32,782 nucleotides of DNA, taken from contig QKYT01000476.1 of the NCBI GenBank assembly GCA_003550305.1, positions 42,151 through 74,932 of the forward strand, in the 5' to 3' direction. Made by a program: the position numbers and the translations under genes. Below are positions 1-10,552 of the stretch, in pieces. This DNA comes from Glomus cerebriforme. Taxonomy: Eukaryota; Glomeromycota; Glomeromycetes; Glomerales; Glomeraceae. Within the stretch, counting starts at the first letter, position 1. Each line of letters begins with the position of its first letter. The notes below the pieces were generated by a model, which had not been told where the DNA came from, made no database searches, and saw only the letters and a list, made by a program, of their open reading frames with translations.

Positions 1-396
1 AAATTTTAGCCAGATCTAATGAACTAAATTTGGCCAAAATTTTTTTATTAGAAATATATAAATCTTACTATTTATTTTTTAACTTTTTTATAATAATCAA
101 AATTTAAAATTATAATTTATTCTTTAGCTCAATAATTTACAAACAATTAATAAATGAAAAATATCATTATTAAATGTATATAACTTGCTAGTTATTTCAT
201 TGATTTTAATGATACTTTGTAATAATATACTATAAATTATGACAAATAATTTTATTTAAAAAAAATATCATAATAATACAAATTATCATGCTTCGTATAT
301 TTAACATAATTGCCAATAAGTTAGTTATTTTGGTTATCTTAAAATATCAATAAATAAGCTATTATTTACTATTCAACGTATCACATGATAATATCA
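1..396. other. AT-rich non-coding stretch
   Basis: No reading frame of note on either strand. The first 45 bases carry TTTGGCCAAAATTT, a member of the short GGCC repeat family that recurs at about 970, 10380, 11790, 12570, 19310 and 32270. The rest is simple AT-rich sequence. Confidence 0.6.
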
Positions 397-549
397 TTAT
401 TATGCTTGCTTTGATAAATATACAGATATTGTTCCAATGCTGCAATATGATTGGACAGATTTAGCTATTGCGTGACTAAATCCTATCCAATCATCATTTG
501 CATTTGAATAATATCTGTGATATTAATCAAAGCAAGCAAGCACAATAAT
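397..549. repeat. Foldback MITE-like element
   Basis: An imperfect palindrome of about 150 bp. The left arm (397-455) runs from TTATGCTTGCTTTGAT through CAGATATT to TGATTGGA. The right arm (485-549) is its reverse complement, from TCCAATCA through AATATCTG to ATCAAAGCAAGC. A spacer of about 30 bases separates the arms. It codes for nothing and looks like a small non-autonomous DNA transposon. I could not define a clear target duplication in the AT-rich flanks. Confidence 0.7.
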
Positions 550-1040
550 TTATAATTATTTTAATATTATAATAATACCTAAAATTACTATTAAAATGCT
601 AATTTTTCTAATAAAACCTGAAATATAGTGATCAATTTTTATTAAAATTTCATATAATTTTTAATAAAAATACATTTTAAATTGATGATCAACTTTACTT
701 ATATTATAAAAAGTAAGTTAATTATCAAAAAAAAATGTTTATATGTGAGTATATTTGTGCAATGATTATCTTAATTTATAGGTGATCAGTAACTTGTTGC
801 CAAGCACTGTATATCAGATTAAACAAAATTGATAATCAATAAGGTACATATCTGATTAAATACAATATAAGTAATTGGATTGACCGATTTATAGTTATTT
901 TATTAAGTGATCATTTAAACAAAATTAGCAAACCGATTTGTAATAATTTGTAAAATTGACCTTCATAAAATTTGGCCTAAATTTGGCTGATTTTAAAAAA
1001 ATTTGACCTAAATTAGTAATGATGCATAGTTCAATCCATA
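550..1040. other. AT-rich intergenic sequence with small inverted repeats
   Basis: No gene seen. A short palindrome (GATCAATTTTTATTAAAA against TTTTAATAAAAAT...TTGATGATC) lies at about 630-690. Copies of the TTTGGCC/TTTGACC short repeat lie at 955-1020. Confidence 0.5.
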
Positions 1041-1200
1041 TTTGACTCTGCAGAATGATGGCTGAATTATATACTAATTTTTATTAAAATTAAACTTATA
1101 TTTGACCTTGCAGACTAATGGTTGAATTATCACCGAATTATACACTAATTTTATTAAAATTAAACTTATATTTGACCTTGCAGATTAATGATCAAATTAT
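1041..1200. repeat. Three-copy tandem repeat, 60-70 bp unit
   Basis: TTTGAC(C/T)(T/C)TGCAGA followed by AATG(G)(T/C)TGAATTAT starts at 1041, 1101 and 1171. The copies are separated by a shared ACTAATTTTTATTAAAAT and TTAAACTTATA spacer. The second unit is 10 bases longer because it has an extra CACCGAATTA. It is non-coding. Confidence 0.75.
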
Positions 1201-1407
1201 CATTCTTTTTTAAACAAAAATATAAAAATAATGGCCGAATTACATGCTATAAAATAATAATGCAACATGTTGTTCACTTCTAATATAATATTAAATATCC
1301 AATGTTCAAATTGTTATAATAACATTAACTTGTAAATACATATTATTATCAGGTATATATGAAGAATGTGTATCGATTGACATTATTGAATCAAGCTGTA
1401 TATTGAT

Positions 1408-1699
1408 TTACATCATCAAATCAAGCAGTTCTACTAACACTTGTGACATTAGAGTTTCATTAGTAAGTAAAGGTGTCAATTGTTTAAGATGTGATTTTAA
1501 AGAAGACATTTGTTCATGTGCAGCTTTTGTGCGTAGATTGACTATTTTTCCATTACACTTACTGTAAAAATATTAAACCTTTGCTCTTGATTTTCTGGTT
1601 GTAAATATCAAAAATTTGTCACCTTTTGGTAAAAGTGGATTAAATGTTGAAGAACTTGGAGTATTATATTTGTCTAAGATATCGGCTGCAAAATGTTTT
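1408..1699 (-). pseudogene. Decayed coding exon, family not recognised
   Basis: On the minus strand, one frame reads about 95 coding-like residues from HFAADILDKYNTPSS through PLLPKGDKFLIFTTRKSRAK and KCNGKIVNLRTKAAHEQMSS to VELLDLMM and a stop at 1408. It has one internal TAA (1573-1575) and no start codon. The composition (mixed charge, few low-complexity runs) differs from the surrounding AT-rich sequence, so this is probably the 3' exon of a multicopy gene or transposon that has decayed. I cannot name the family. Confidence 0.45.
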
Positions 1700-2179
1700 C
1701 TTTCTTTTTTTTCATTTTGTTAATAAAAATTGTTATAAAATTTGTTGAATAAAGTTATAATATACTTTGTTTTATGTATTTTTATTTGATACTTTAAACT
1801 ATAATTAATATCAACGACGTTAGTTTAATATTTAACTTTGATTTATTTTACTAATTTCTAACTACTTAATTGAGTTTAATTTTATTAATAGAACTATAAA
1901 TAAAAGTGCAAAATGCACGTTAATTTACTGATATTTGACTTTGATTATTTTAATTGATGTTTATTTTTTTATTAATATTGATTTGATATTTTATTTGATT
2001 TTGATATTTAAAAATAGAAATATACCATATCATTTTGGTTTTGGTTTAACTAATTGAAAGTTAATTTGATCTAAAAGTTTAAAAGAATTTGATAGTCAAT
2101 ATCATTAATGATTGAAAGTCTAATTTAATATAAAGTATAAAAAAAAAAAATATTTTGAAAATAAATTTTAAAAATAAAA

Positions 2180-2730
2180 ATATCTCACAGAAAATCTTCA
2201 TCATCCTAACCACCATGAAATAATCTGCTTTCATTAATATCATCCCATCCTAATATACCATGAAATAATTCATCTTTATCAACATCCTCATCAATGTCAT
2301 CCCAACCTTTATCCAATCCTAACACACCACGAAGTAATCTGCCTTCACCAACATCTTTATCAATGTTATCTTAACCTACGTCCAATCCAATATATTACGA
2401 ATTTTAGAACCTTTTAGACTCTTTATGCTGGCAAATATTTTAGCTTCGATAGGCCAAATATCTTTAACATCTTCTATACTAAGAAATTCATCAACACCAC
2501 CTCAACCTAAAATTACCACAATTTCATCAACACCATCTTGATCTAAAATCACTACAACCTTATCATCACCTTGACTTAAAATTATCACAACTTCATCATC
2601 ACTTCAACCTAAAATCACCATAACCTCATCAACACCACCTCATCCTAAAATTACATCATCACCACCTCATCCTAAAATCATTAACACCACCTCATTCTAA
2701 AATTACCACAATCTCATCATCATCACCTCG
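2180..2730 (-). pseudogene. Decayed acidic repeat-protein gene
   Basis: On the plus strand this looks like a degenerate minisatellite: from about 2490 to 2730, AAAATTACCACAA alternates with TCATCAACACCACCTCA-type blocks in units of about 35-40 bases. On the minus strand the same bases read as repeated acidic peptides. Examples are GGVDEIVVILG and GGVDEFLSIEDVKDIWPIEA at the 5' side, then DKDELFHGILGWDDI and NESRLFHGG towards 2190. Frequent in-frame stops break it. The best explanation is a gene with internal repeats that expanded and then decayed. No known domain was recognised. Confidence 0.45.
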
Positions 2731-2958
2731 AATTAATATACAAAACAACACACTCTCAGTATCTTCCTCTCCATCTTAACAATCTGTTGTAATATCGAAT
2801 ATTATTAAAAGATATCTAAATATCAACGTATCGAGAAGTCATCAAACTTTAGGTCACAAAGAAGAAGCAGTATTTGGTAAGTAAATCAAATTTATCATAC
2901 AACAATATATTATATTACATATATATGTATCCCTCAATGTGAAATTTATAACAAAAAG

Positions 2959-4413
2959 TCAATAAGTTGATAACTGAAAATGGCCAACTTCGGGACAAAT
3001 TATATAGAGAACGATTAATAGTAGTCAAGTTGAAATGGAAAATAGATAATTTAGAAGGTAGTCTTCAGCAAGTAGAAGAGGAGAACATCTTGTTGCATGA
3101 GTATAATAGAATATTTGAAATTAAAACATATAAACTATACGAAGAGAACAAAACTCTCCAAGGTGAACTCAAATGATACTGACAAATTCATATATCTTGA
3201 TCAATTACTAATCCTTCGCCAACAGAATGATCTAAAAAAAGATTAAAATCAAAAGAAAGATCTTTAGATAAAACTAACGATATAGCAATGAAGATAAGAA
3301 TCGTTAGTTTGTAATCAAACTTATATATACAGCCTTTTTACTATTTAATTTTAATTTTTTGTTATTTAGTCTAAAATGAAACATATTTTGAAAGGCCAAA
3401 TCTGATGAATACATGTTAGATTAAGACAAGACTTTTGTTAAACAGTCAGATAAGATTTACAAGAAATTAATTTCTAAATTAAAGAAATGATGAGTGGACA
3501 TTATAATCCATCGGTCACTTAATTGTCTAATTGGTTATGATCGATACATAATAAGTATAAAAGAAATAGAATAAGAAAGCGACAATCAGGCCAATTAGAC
3601 AGAAATGACCGAAGTGAGTAGTATTTTATTTTAATATAATTCTTTTTAAGTTATTTAACAATTAATCTTTATATATTCAACAGAAAAAAAATAGGAGACT
3701 CAAAACGGCTATCAAGTTTTATGAGCAAAATGATGATAATTTACAGGAATTTAATAAAGATGAACTGCTATTGATTTTCATTCAGAATGGGTATCATTCT
3801 ATCAAACAATCAGACTCAGAAGATGAAATGTGACAAAAATTATCAGATAACAAGTAATTTTTGCATATATGTGACCATGGGTAATGTTCAGAAAAGGTAA
3901 TAAAGCAATTGAATGTTATTTATTTATTTTAGTATTTATTTGACCTTCATTTTATCTTTGTTTTTAATAGTTGAAGTACCTACTTCAGAATGTATTAAAC
4001 CCCGCTGCTGAGAAAATTCAATACGCAAAAAGTAGCAAGAGTGAATATATGATGATAGTACTTACTTTACATATAGCAAACTGCCCAAGAATACTTTCGA
4101 ATGGGTAAATGATGCTGAAAAAATCAGAAACGAAGCAATGGATGTCAAAATGCTCAAATACGGAATTAATGATAATAATGATAAAATAACTCAATATGAT
4201 AATGTGAGTTTAACAGATCTGAATTTAGATTATTTATTAAATTCAGCAGAGATAAATCTAATCCAACCTGAAGATTTAGACAAAATCAGTGAAAGCTCGC
4301 AATCAGTAAGTTGAATTGGTTTTTATTAATTTTATCACAAACTAAGATTATTTACATTATATTAGCAAAAAAATCACGAAAAGAAAAGAAGTCAAAAGAG
4401 AAAAAAAAGCTGA
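2959..4413 (+). pseudogene. Partly broken multi-exon gene with coiled coil
   Basis: Plus-strand coding segments of unrecognised family. Segment 1 (2959-3176) follows an AAAAAG acceptor, has no ATG, and encodes about 70 residues of predicted coiled coil (LRDKLYRERLIVVKLKWKID, then LEGSLQQVEEENILLHEYNR) ending in TGA. Segment 2 (3684-3833) follows a CAG acceptor and contains FYEQNDDNLQEFNKDELLLI, then stops at a TGA that may replace a Trp codon. Segment 3 (4045-4305) contains KLPKNTFEWVNDAEKIRNEA and an acidic LTDLNLDYLLNSAEINL stretch. It ends at a GTAAGT donor and joins, after a 60-nt intron, a short terminal exon (4366-4413) with a Lys/Arg-rich tail and stop. The last two exons splice cleanly in frame. 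Stops between segments 1, 2 and 3 suggest decay, or introns I cannot place. It may be one gene or relics of one. Confidence 0.45.
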
Positions 4414-4710
4414 AATTATTGACGCTATTTTCAATGTGAAAGTAGTATATTCTGATTCATAACTAATTTCGATCTTTAATCCATTAAAGAAGTTTTCAAG
4501 TCGAATGTTACATGTGTCTTTCTTTCGTAACTTTATCTTTTTTCTCTTTTTGTTATTTTTATATTGTATAGTTAGTTTTATATTATTAAACAGAGTTTTT
4601 TGGTAGTTTTATATGAATATTATTATATGGATTTTTGTAGTTTTATAGGATATTATATTAGATGCTTTATATAGAACGAATATTGTTAATGAATAGGTTA
4701 AACTAGAGAG

Positions 4711-4800
4711 TTTTTAAGGTGGAATATATGGGTTTTTAAAGATCAAATATTGGTTTTTTAAGGTTGAATATATGGTTTTAAAGATCAAATTTGCTTTTTT
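4711..4800. repeat. Two-copy tandem repeat
   Basis: TTTTTAAGGT(G/T)GAATATATGG followed by TTTTAAAGATCAAAT occurs twice, starting at 4711 and about 4756. A degenerate third start (TTTTTTAAAGTT) follows. Non-coding. Confidence 0.65.
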
Positions 4801-4839
4801 TTAAAGTTTAATAAAGTATGAATGATAGCTGAATTTTCT

Positions 4840-5090
4840 TTCCAAATTTGTGATGATTGGCAATCTAACTGCACAGAAAATTGACCTTAATTTGATGCAA
4901 GTTAGATCATCATTCGACCTAGATTTGACCTGGTCAAATTTAGGCTAAATTGTTCTATTTTGACTAGTGCCGATTGCATACAAAGTAAATATCCGATTGA
5001 TAACCTTGCAGATATCTGATTGATAACCTTAATGTGCATGAATTATGCCAAAATTTGGTCATCAATCAGATACCCTGCTGAAGAAAAACA
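4840..5090. repeat. Composite short-repeat block with CACTAGTC-type terminus
   Basis: Contains TTTGACC/TGGTCAAATTTAGGC short repeats and TTTTGACTAGTGC at 4958-4970, the same terminus seen at 12381, 12626 and (inverted) 32210. Two copies of a GATATCTGATTGATAACCTT-like unit follow at about 4990-5030. Probably the end of a small non-autonomous transposon; the partner end was not identified. Confidence 0.45.
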
Positions 5091-5094
5091 AAAA

Positions 5095-5156
5095 AAATTG
5101 GGACTCATTTAGGTCATTCTAGAATATTTTAAAATGACCTAAACGAGCTCCAATTT
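5095..5156. repeat. Strong hairpin
   Basis: The left arm AAATTGGGACTCATTTAGG (5095-5118, continuing TCATT) and the right arm (5132-5156) are reverse complements with two or three mismatches around a 13-base AT loop. The centre carries TTTAGGTCATT...AATGACCTAAA. It could be a foldback mini-element or a structured RNA; nothing else supports a transcript. Confidence 0.6.
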
Positions 5157-5299
5157 GGCATTGTTTTACCTATATTAGCAATAATCTCAATTTTTTACAT
5201 TTTTTCTAATTAAAAAAAAAATTTTTAAAAGAAATTTATAAACTCAAATTCTTATAACTTTATTTCTTATTTAGCTTTACAGATTATTTTATATTTTTA

Positions 5300-7735
5300 T
5301 TAATGTTCATTTACATATTCATCTAATAAATCATCAATATTATAATTTAATATACCTTTATTATTTATATCATTAACAGTTTCATCATCCGTTAAAGAAA
5401 TATTTTTATTATTATTTTCTTCATTATTAATAAAATCTTTATCTAAATCCTTAGGTATATTACCAATATTTTTCAAAATCAAGTTATTTGATAAATCAAT
5501 TTTATTTTTGATCCAAACTTTTTTAATCATTACAATTATATTGTCATTTGGAATAATTTCACCATTTATTATTCTTCGTACAGGTTGTGATAAATTGTCT
5601 TTAAATATATTGTCTTTTTCTTTACCTGTATTATCAGCTTCAGCCAAAGTTTCAGTAATTCTTTTATTTAATTTACTATCATTTAATTTTGATTTGTTAT
5701 TTATTTTTTGTCCAAAAAAACTAACCTTTTTTCTTGCATTAGATTTTCAGTAAGCGAATATTTTGCACATAGATTTTAAAGTAACAACTCCTAATTGTAA
5801 ATGACGTTTATTGGTAAGCTATTCTAGATTAGAAAAACCTTTTTCACAGGATGCAAAATTTGAACAAATTGAAAAAAAGTGTAAAGCAATAATAGATAAA
5901 GATTCTAAATCAAGTTTAGATTCAATTAAATTTCACTAATTAATTAGTTCTTGAAATCCGTGTCTAAATTCCAAATCAAATGATGATTCTTTTTTTCTAT
6001 ATTGGCTTAATTGTGAACATAATGCATGTGATTGTTCAAAATCAAAATTTTGACCAATAGATAAAGCTGTTTTAGTTAATTTATGTAAATACTACTTTTT
6101 AAAGGAATATCTAATAAAGTAATTATTAATATTAGTAAATTTAAATTTTAAATTGATAATTAAATTAAAATTAATATATAATAATTTTATCTTAAAATAA
6201 TGGATGTAAATAAAACAAAAAAGATATTTATCATCATTGAATTCCTCAAATTATTTATTCATTATATTGTAACAATAGTTACAAAAATCATAATGAAAAC
6301 TTCATAAAAGAACTGCTTCAAATTGGGTTAAGCTTAAGTAACAGTTTGCTAAAATCATACTTTTGGATTCTAAAGAAAGAATGGCTTTTTGCAATAGATT
6401 TAGTACAAATGCTAAAATTTCAAGATCTGGAAAAAAATTGCATCTTTAAATAATCAGTTTTATATATTGATTGGTTAAAAGATTCTCATATTTATTTACC
6501 ATCTAAAAATATATTAATATTTAAATTAAAGTTTATACTTTTATATATATTTTATTGTTTTTAATAATAATTTAATATATTACTAGTACCTTTTCAAGAA
6601 CTGGTTTTAAATTTAAAATAAAATTTACTGATTCACTTGAAGTGATCCATCTAGTTATACAATATGATTTAAGACCACCACCTTTAATACCAGATTTTTC
6701 AATAATTTACTGCCTATAATAACAATTAATTTAATGTAATTAATATTTAAATATTGAAAATAAAATTCATATATAATATCAATATATTATATATCTCTTA
6801 CCAGCCATATGTAAATTGCGAAAAAGGATTGTTAGTATATTTACTCTACAAAATAATCTATCTGCAAAGTTATGACTAACAATATCACATGCAATCAAAT
6901 TAATGCAGTGTGATATATACTAGACATTCTCAATTTTTATATATTTTTTATTAATAATTATTCTTGCTTTTCTAACATTTGCTGTATTGTCAGACACTAT
7001 TGCCAAAATCCACTCAAGTCCTACTTTTTTGATAACTTTTTCAATTTGCATAGCCAAATACTTGGCAATATGTAAATCTAATGATAGATTTGAAAGTTGA
7101 TACAGGTACTTCTTATGTGATGGAGTAAGTAGGATAAAATTTCAAATGGATTGATGGCACTCAGAAGTCCATTTATCCAAAGTTTTAATAATAAAAAAAA
7201 ATAAGAAAATTTGAAATTAATATCATAATATAATAGAAGAAATGAAAGAATCATAAGTATTTACTTACCAAGAGTCAAATTATGCTGATTCATAATATCT
7301 TCATTCATCTTCTCATTAATATTACATAATTCAGTTTTAAGTAGGCAGTCGAATAAGTATTCACGTGATGGGGGGATTATAACCAGCATTAAGTTCAATA
7401 AAAAAAGAAGTGTTTTATGATTCTAAATGCTATTTCACAACAAATAAAAAATTTTACAAGAGCATAGTTAATTCAATTAATTCTAGCTTCAGAAAGGTTA
7501 ATTAAATTATGAAAAACCATCATAGTAGTTTAATCAACTATAAACTTATTAATCTTTCTTTTCTTATTAGAGGTATTTTTACGATTTCTAATTTTTTTCA
7601 TATATTCATGTAAAACAAATTGTGGTATATTTGAACAATGACTTACTAGATATTTTTCCAAAATAAGTATTTCATTACGTTTCCATGTTTTTAAACAATA
7701 TCACTCATGGAAGATGTCAAATATAGATCATTTTT
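5300..7735 (-). pseudogene. hAT-family transposase pseudogene
   Basis: Minus-strand relic of a BED-finger hAT transposase, read 5' to 3' from high to low coordinates. About 7730-7640: second half of the BED zinc finger, CLKTWKRNEILILEKYLVSH then C. About 7400-7290: PPSREYLFDCLLKTELCNIN. About 7180-7090: DKWTSECHQSI, a stop, then NFILLTPSHKKYLYQL. About 7060-6950: the DUF659/hAT core, with GLEWILAIVSDNTANVRKAR including the catalytic-region SDN. About 6900: CINLIACDIV. About 6640: ITRWITSSE. 5930-5780: the hAT dimerisation region, with SICSNFASCEKGFSNLE, a stop, then LTNKRHLQLGVVTLKSMCKI. The acidic C-terminal tail ends at 5300. It is clearly dead: stops at 7142-7144 (Trp to TGA), 5933-5938 (TGA and TAG) and 5819-5821 (Trp to TAG), plus frameshifts. 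The hAT superfamily call is firm; the exact exon limits are approximate. Confidence 0.85.
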
Positions 7736-8088
7736 ATATTAAGAAAATTTTGTATAACCTTAATTAGATTACTTTATTTTATAATTAACCATTAATTTTA
7801 ATATACTATACTATACTAAATAAAGTAATTTAATAGATTATCATATGTTCTATCACTTTTTTAAATTAGTTTTTCATTTTTATTATTAAAATTTTTTTCT
7901 CACATATACATATTATTTATTTAAAAAAACTTACTTTTTCAAGATCCTTTTAAAGGTAGGAATGAAAATGTAGTTTTAACAATAGAAATATATGTAATTT
8001 TATGAGGAAAAAAAGTTTTTCTAAGCTTCTGATATTGGTTATTCAGACAGATTTTGTATAAACTTTAAAAAATCAAAAATTTATAATA

Positions 8089-8097
8089 TTCTTAATA
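8089..8097. repeat. Target site duplication, left copy
   Basis: TTCTTAATA directly abuts the first base (GGG) of the foldback element. The identical 9-mer follows the last base at 9811-9819. Confidence 0.85.
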
Positions 8098-8352
8098 GGG
8101 TTTTATTTTTTATTGCACCTGTGATATGTCACATGGGTCACGCCACTGATTTTTATTGGCTAAAATTTTTTGCTACACTTGTTTTGTAACACATTAAAAT
8201 CACAAAAACTTTTTTATACAATTGTTTATTTTTTTTTTCTTTTATATTTTTTTTTTTACTACTTTGAACTTTAGTTTTGTTTTTTATTGAAACTTTTTTC
8301 ATATATATTAAACCTAGGTTAGCTATAATATTCATGGAAAAAAATCACATTT

Positions 8353-8930
8353 TTCATAACAGTACTAATTTTTGAACTTTTTATTTTTTTTTGTTTACTA
8401 ACATTAGGGTATAATTTCAACACTTTAGACAAAGTAAATCGACTTGCTTTATTAATTAAAAGTTGTTCAGCGAGTCCAAAACTACTAGGATCTCAATTTT
8501 TATGAAGGTATAGTTAATACTTATGGAGTTATTCATGTTTTTCATAACAGTACTGACTCACAAATTTTATTTTTTCTGTTTTGTAAATTCAGAGCGTATT
8601 TTGAGTACTTTAGTCAAAGTAAATCGACTTCCTTTATTAATTGAATGTTGTTCAGCGGATTCGAAACTGCTAGAATCTCAATTTTTATGAAGGCACAGTT
8701 AATACTTATGGAGTTATTCATAGTTTTCATAACGGTACTGACTCACAAATTTTATATTTTTTTCTATTTTGTAACTTCAGAGCATAATTTGAGTACTTTG
8801 GTCAAAGAAAATCGACTTTCTTTATTAATTGAAAGTTGTTCAACAGATCCGAACTGCTAGGATCTCAATTTTCATAAAGGTATAATTAATACTTATGGAG
8901 TTATTCANATTTTTATAATAGTACTAACTT
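8353..8930 (+). repeat. Tandem array of ~187-bp units inside the foldback element
   Basis: Units start at TTCATAAC(A/G)GTACT at 8353, 8541 and 8726, with a fourth beginning at 8913 (periods 188, 185 and 187). Each contains AAAGTAAATCGACTT, TTTATTAATTGAA-GTTGTTCA, a CTGCTAGGATCTCAATTTT block and TTAATACTTATGGAGTTATTC. Units 2 and 3 are most alike. The fourth unit coincides with ambiguous bases at 8908 and 8932. Confidence 0.85.
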
Positions 8931-9254
8931 TNAAATTATTTATTTTATAACATATTTATTTAGCTTCACAATGTTTGAGCANTCTAAATTATACTTAAAA
9001 AAATGTAATTTATTGAATTTTTTGAATACATTAAACAAACTTTTTTATTAAGATGGTTAAATCCCAAAATTTAAACACAAAACATCAAAAAGAAATATTA
9101 ATAATGATTTAAGAGTGATATTTTAAAATTAAAAGACTGTATAATAATTCTAATAAAGTTAGAAANATGTAGAAATACAAGGGATAAAAGAAAAAGAAGT
9201 TAAAATACAAGTAGTTTTAAAAAAAACTTTACTTAAGCAGAAAATGCTTAAAAT

Positions 9255-9585
9255 ACACTCTGAAGTTCCAGGATGAAAAAAAAATAAAATTCGTAAGTTA
9301 GTACCATTATGAAAAACGTGAATAACTCCACAAGTATTAACTGTATCTTCATAAAAATTGAGATCCTAGCAGTTTCGGACTCGCTGAGCAACTTTCAATT
9401 AATAAAGGAAGTCGATTTGCTTTGACCAAAGTACTCAAGTTACGCTCTGAATTTACAAACTAGAAAAAATATAAAATTTGTGAGTCAGTACTATTATGAA
9501 AACCATGAATAACTCCACAAGTATTAACTGTACCTTCATGAAAATTGAGATTCTAGCAGTTTCGGATCTACCTTATAAAAATTGA
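9255..9585 (-). repeat. Inverted copies of the ~187-bp unit
   Basis: Reverse-complement copies of the left array, for example GAATAACTCCACAAGTATTA at about 9322 and again at about 9506, and GATCCTAGCAGTTTCGGA and GATTCTAGCAGTTTCGGAT. Nearly two units are present, against three on the left, so the arms are unequal. Confidence 0.8.
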
Positions 9586-9810
9586 AATGTATAGGTTTAA
9601 TATATATTTGGAAAAAAGTTTCAATAAAAAACAAAACTATTTCAAAGTTCAAAGTAGTAAAAAAAAATACAAAAAAAAAAAAAACAATTGTATAAAAAGA
9701 TTTCATGATTTTAATATGTTACAAAACAAGTGAGGCAAAAAATTTTAGCCAATAAAAATTCAGTAACGTGACCATGTGACATATCGCAGGTGCGATAAAA
9801 AACAAACCCC

Positions 9811-9819
9811 TTCTTAATA
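9811..9819. repeat. Target site duplication, right copy
   Basis: TTCTTAATA immediately after the terminal CCCC of the foldback element; identical to 8089-8097. Confidence 0.85.
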
Positions 9820-9859
9820 TATGCAAAATTTTTTAAAGTATAATTTTAGTATTTTTGAT

Positions 9860-10125
9860 ATAAGCATATCGTCCTTATATATTAAGTAAAAATTGTTCAA
9901 TAGAGACAAAACTACTTGTATCTTTTCATTAGATTTCAGTTAATATTTAATAACTTATATGTAATACTAACTTTAAATTTATTATTTTTTCTATTTAGTA
10001 ACTTTAAGCGTAATTTAGGTACTTTGGTCATAAGTAAATCGCCTTTATATATTAAGTGAAAATTGTTCAAAGAGTTTGAAATTATTTGTATATTAAATTT
10101 TGTAAATTTTTATTTAATATGCGTA
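9860..10125 (+). repeat. Diverged copies of the ~187-bp unit outside the element
   Basis: Two degenerate units in the same orientation as the left array, but beyond the right target duplication. Each contains AAGTAAAAATTGTTCAA or AAGTGAAAATTGTTCAAAG after a TATCG(T/C)C- or ATCGCCTTTAT-type block; the second also has TACTTTGGTCATAAGTAAAT. They are far more diverged than the internal copies, which suggests an older insertion of the same family at this site. Confidence 0.55.
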
Positions 10126-10369
10126 AAGTTTTCAGCATTTAACGTAATGGTATGAATTTTCGATATTTTATTTTCTTTTGTTTTTAATATAAAAAAAACA
10201 TTAATTTCAAATGAAGATCTTTCTTGATAACTCAGTTTGAGTAATGAATTTTTTTTAATGAAATTGTAGTGATGGCCAATAAGATTATTTTTGCTTGTTA
10301 AATTAAAATATTATATTATATAAATATAATGTNACATTGATGTATATTTTTTCAAATTTATTGAAATTT

Positions 10370-10430
10370 AGGCCGGCATTATGAATTTGGCCAGAATTAA
10401 GAAAATTTGGCCAGAATTAAATTTTAAAAA
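10370..10430. repeat. GGCC short-repeat cluster
   Basis: GGCCGGCATTATGAA followed by two copies of TTTGGCCAGAATTAA. The same GGCCGGCATTATGAA unit recurs at about 19311, and related units occur at 12570-12605. Non-coding dispersed repeat. Confidence 0.65.
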
Positions 10431-10552
10431 TCGTCAATTTTAACTGGTTAAATTAACTTTGATTAAATTTAAACTTTATATATATATTATATATTTAAAG
10501 GATATGCTATACTAAAAATTTTATTATATTATTCATAATAAAAAAATTTTGC

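Larger units (their letters stand above)
8098..9810. mobile_element. Foldback MULE-like non-autonomous transposon
   Basis: A 1713-bp element with terminal inverted repeats of about 240 bp: 8098-8340 and about 9585-9810. The left end reads GGGTTTTATTTTTTATTGCA and the right end is its complement, ending in CCCC. Both ends contain GCACCTG(T/C)GATATGTCACATGG and TTTTTATTGGCTAAAATTTT. Perfect 9-bp direct repeats flank it. Nine-base target duplications with long inverted repeats are typical of Mutator-like elements. There is no transposase inside; apparent ORFs are frames through the repeats. The interior holds three direct copies of a unit of about 187 bp on the left and nearly two inverted copies on the right, so the whole element can fold back. 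A SWIM-finger relic of the kind found in autonomous MULEs lies at 15.2-16.2 kb, but I see no sequence link between the two. Confidence 0.85.

Noticed and set aside
1041..1200. CRISPR-like repeats
   Set aside because: Three diverged units with no unique spacers in a eukaryotic genome; an ordinary tandem duplication.
8153..8860. Small ORFs on both strands (8153-8335 minus, 8645-8860 plus)
   Set aside because: They lie inside the terminal repeat and tandem units of the foldback element and are frames through repeats.
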